From Oscillospiraceae bacterium (GTDB lineage: Bacteria > Bacillota > Clostridia > Oscillospirales > UBA929), in NCBI GenBank assembly GCA_031265355.1, contig JAISCT010000017.1:27307-91306 (forward strand): 64,000 bases of DNA, written 5' to 3'. A program made the translations under genes and the position numbers. Under the pieces are notes generated by a model. The model was given only the letters and a program-made list of their open reading frames with translations, had not been told where the DNA came from and did not search any database. Shown here piece by piece: positions 61,876-64,000 of the stretch (position 1 is its first letter; the number at the start of each line of letters is the position of its first letter).

Positions 61876-62595
61876 TCAATCCTTTTCCCCCTCCGGCTCG
61901 TCTTCGAAGGTCAGAATAATTCGGTCGACCAAGTCGGTCAGCTCTTCTATGTACTCATGGTCCTCGCTAATATCCGTTGCCCATATCAACATCGGGCGTT
62001 GGGATCCCATAATAGCATAGCCTACTACCGTGCATTCTTTTAAATTGGTTTCCGAGAGCGTGTACATCAAATCCCCTGTAAATCTGGTTGCTTCACACCC
62101 ATCTACAGTGATCGTCTCTCCTGCCTCATAAGTCGCTTCCGCCACCGTCTCCAAAGGCATTGCTCTTTCCAAAAGGCTCTTCACTTTATATGGAACCATT
62201 TCTGTAATGATATCCTTCGAGTTTTTGATGTTTTCAAGATTAACATTATCTCGATCTGCTGTATTATCGAAATCTTCATCTACAAAATACTTGGAAAAAA
62301 CCATGCATCGATCTACATCTCTAAGCAAATATTCATATCCATTAGAAGAATGCATCCCCCCCCATTTAAATCTAAATTTGTATTCAGTTCTTTGATCTTT
62401 AAATTCCTGTGTCAAATCCGCTGTCAAAGGATTTTCTGGCGGATCTGTCTCTGTTTCTTCATTTACAGCAGGAGAGATATCCGATGATAAGGAAGGTATA
62501 ATGCCTTTTTCATCTCCGTTCTGTGGTCCACATGCCAGATACACAGCCAACAACACCAATGACAACGCAATAATAAGGATCTTTTTCACATTCAT
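61876..62595 (-). CDS. Predicted lipoprotein of unknown function
   Basis: 239 residues from ATG 62595 after AAGGGGGAA. Signal MNVKKILIIALSLVLLAVYL with Cys22 in LACGPQ. Then an acidic, disordered stretch (about 25-70) and a globular domain containing KFRFKWGGMHSSNGYEYLL. I do not recognise the domain. It starts 7 bp after the DUF5702 gene and is probably co-transcribed with it. Confidence 0.7.
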   Translation of the reverse strand: MNVKKILIIALSLVLLAVYLACGPQNGDEKGIIPSLSSDISPAVNEETETDPPENPLTADLTQEFKDQRTEYKFRFKWGGMHSSNGYEYLLRDVDRCMVFSKYFVDEDFDNTADRDNVNLENIKNSKDIITEMVPYKVKSLLERAMPLETVAEATYEAGETITVDGCEATRFTGDLMYTLSETNLKECTVVGYAIMGSQRPMLIWATDISEDHEYIEELTDLVDRIILTFEDEPEGEKD

Positions 62596-62602
62596 TTCCC
62601 CC

Positions 62603-64000
62603 TTAATATCCTGCAATAGTTTTATATTCATATTCCCAGTAGTTAATTGGTTTTTTTGTTGAATCGTTCGCTCCTTTCACAAAAATTTGGTTGGACATCA
62701 GCAACGCTTTCACATTGATATTCACCTTCAGCTCCACATAACTGTAGGCCTTATTCATCCTAAACTGGTCCCCCTTCGCATGGGCAGGACTGCCTGTCCG
62801 GCCATAACGAGCCGCAGCTTCCTTCATGCCGGAGCCAAGGTTTAATTGAATTACATCGGCAATACGAAGCATCGTGTCATCAGAGCCACCGGCAGTCAAT
62901 TTCAGAAACAGAAACAGCCTCAGGTAGTCTTTATACGAAAATTTAAAAATCGTGTCCGTCGAGCTGGACGTTTCTCCTCCTGTATTTTTATTTTTGCTTC
63001 CCTGGATAGTTGTAGTCTTGGTCGGGAAATATGAATCGAGTAACTCCGATGTCTTTTGAGAGAGTTTCTCGCTAACATCATCAAGAATTTTCTCTCCTTT
63101 TGTTTCCACAAGATTTTTCAGCTTATCTGTAGCTGTACCAACGAAAGAGGAGACTCTTGCGGCTACCTGTTCAGTTGCTGTATCTATAAAATTCTCAGCT
63201 GCCGATCCAATTTCATCTTGCAGATTTTTAAACATTGTCGCATCGATCTGAAGCCCATTGGTCGCATCTGAAATATTACTTGCCGCCGCTTCCAGTTTAG
63301 GATATACCTTATCTATAATTCTCGTTTTTATACCTTCTTTCAAGCTCATCAGTGTCGCATTAATATCTTCTTCTCCGCTAAACTCATTGATATACTGATC
63401 CAATGCTGTATCAATTTCATTTTCCAACATCTCTTTGTTGAGCGTACCACCTGATGTTGTTGTAAAAAATTCCATAAATTCCATCTGAATTTTATCTGTG
63501 GCAATCTGTGCCATCGTAGCAGCAGCTGTATTAAGTGTATTGTTTACTGCAGCCTCAAACTCAAAATCAATCGTATTTTTCAACTTATCCACTGTCCCAG
63601 TAGTCCATTTCCCTGCATCATCAATTGCCTGTTGTAACCCTCCAAGCATCTCCGTCCCCCTTTTCTCCACCGTTTCTTTGATCTTATCTACCGCTTCTTC
63701 CTTCAACTTGTCAATCAATCCCTCAAGAGAACAATGCCATGTATCCTTCGATTTCAGCAATGGCACTTTTTCTCCGTCCATCAAATCTGACAGATCGATC
63801 GTCGACTCGGCCAGCGACAGGGCCAGCTTTATGACCACCTGCGCCAGTTGGTAGGGGAACATACCGCAGGTGGCTGCCTGGATGGCCATGGCCGGCGGGA
63901 GCGTTTGGGCATCGATCTTCTTATCCGTCAATGCATAAATGCTGTTAAACAAAAAGCGAATGGCAAAAATATACTGCTTTGCCGTCGCCACGTTGCTCTC
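62603..64000 (-). CDS. DUF5702 domain protein, 5' end outside window
   Basis: 465 residues visible; the frame continues past the window edge (ESN precedes the GTG at 63991). The long amphipathic helical middle (EAVDKIKETVEKRG and similar) is coiled-coil-like. The C-terminal block YKDYLRLFLFLKL...MLRIADVIQLN...IAGY is the DUF5702 signature, common near Flp/Tad-type pilus genes in Clostridia. No pilus gene is visible within the window. Low GC and long runs of A/T separate it from the core. Confidence 0.75.
   Translation of the reverse strand, partial: ESNVATAKQYIFAIRFLFNSIYALTDKKIDAQTLPPAMAIQAATCGMFPYQLAQVVIKLALSLAESTIDLSDLMDGEKVPLLKSKDTWHCSLEGLIDKLKEEAVDKIKETVEKRGTEMLGGLQQAIDDAGKWTTGTVDKLKNTIDFEFEAAVNNTLNTAAATMAQIATDKIQMEFMEFFTTTSGGTLNKEMLENEIDTALDQYINEFSGEEDINATLMSLKEGIKTRIIDKVYPKLEAAASNISDATNGLQIDATMFKNLQDEIGSAAENFIDTATEQVAARVSSFVGTATDKLKNLVETKGEKILDDVSEKLSQKTSELLDSYFPTKTTTIQGSKNKNTGGETSSSTDTIFKFSYKDYLRLFLFLKLTAGGSDDTMLRIADVIQLNLGSGMKEAAARYGRTGSPAHAKGDQFRMNKAYSYVELKVNINVKALLMSNQIFVKGANDSTKKPINYWEYEYKTIAGY

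Overview
The window comes from a GC-rich (roughly 60 % in the core) anaerobic Firmicute of the class Clostridia. The evidence is strong AGGAGG-type ribosome binding sites, sigma-A promoters, a V-type ATPase, the rplS-lepB-rbgA-rnhB-yraN and infC-rpmI-rplT clusters, a clostridial ApbE / NusG-domain-II / Gx trio and a DUF5702 protein. The exact genus cannot be read from the sequence. The window carries housekeeping blocks, most of them on the minus strand, broken up by large secreted carbohydrate-active genes and one AT-rich accessory island.

Layout: 1-8227 (+) V-type ATPase operon C-I-K-F-E-A-B-D, ending in two tandem terminators. 8576-13121 (-) tsaD, rimI, a low-molecular-weight phosphatase and polA. 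13276-14606 (-) rplT, rpmI and infC behind a leader with an attenuator. 15149-20011 (+) a 1620-residue secreted GH2 enzyme. 20115-22965 (-) a two-component system. 23140-23349 (-) tRNA-Tyr and tRNA-Thr. 23438-25513 (-) Gx protein, NusG-II protein and ApbE. 25736-29659 (-) tgt, a DUF1624 membrane acyltransferase, ychF and a PhnP-like hydrolase. 29965-30053 (+) tRNA-Ser. 30185-34293 is the accessory island: a YgiT zinc finger, a MNT/HEPN pair, an acyltransferase, a DUF4832 lipoprotein and a broken ATPase. 34354-38210 (-) galT, galE and galK. 38374-41875 (-) clpX, clpP and tig. 42149-45286 (-) a phosphoesterase, thrC and a dipeptidase. 45417-48509 (-) yraN, rnhB, rbgA, lepB and rplS. 48714-48801 (+) tRNA-Leu. 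48888-50120 (+) a DNRLRE-like protein with a Cys/His domain. 50240-60178 (-) a 3312-residue secreted GH97 plus double SGNH protein. 60403-61838 (+) an FNT channel and a two-copy AP2 protein. 61876-64000 (-) a lipoprotein and a DUF5702 protein that runs off the window.

Functional picture: the cell appears to degrade complex glycans outside the cell with the GH2, GH97 and SGNH enzymes. It could route released galactose through the Leloir genes. It couples ATP to ion flux with a V-type ATPase, and may move flavin-linked electrons through the ApbE cluster. Linking the glycan enzymes to the gal genes is inference.

The most unusual signals are four. (1) A 7-bp tandem repeat of identical length lies in frame inside both polA and the Gx gene. 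(2) A ~72-bp twin-hairpin repeat occurs three times between genes. (3) The giant protein has an internally duplicated esterase module and four copies of a domain I do not recognise. (4) A nucleotidyltransferase antitoxin gene has ATT where its start codon should be.
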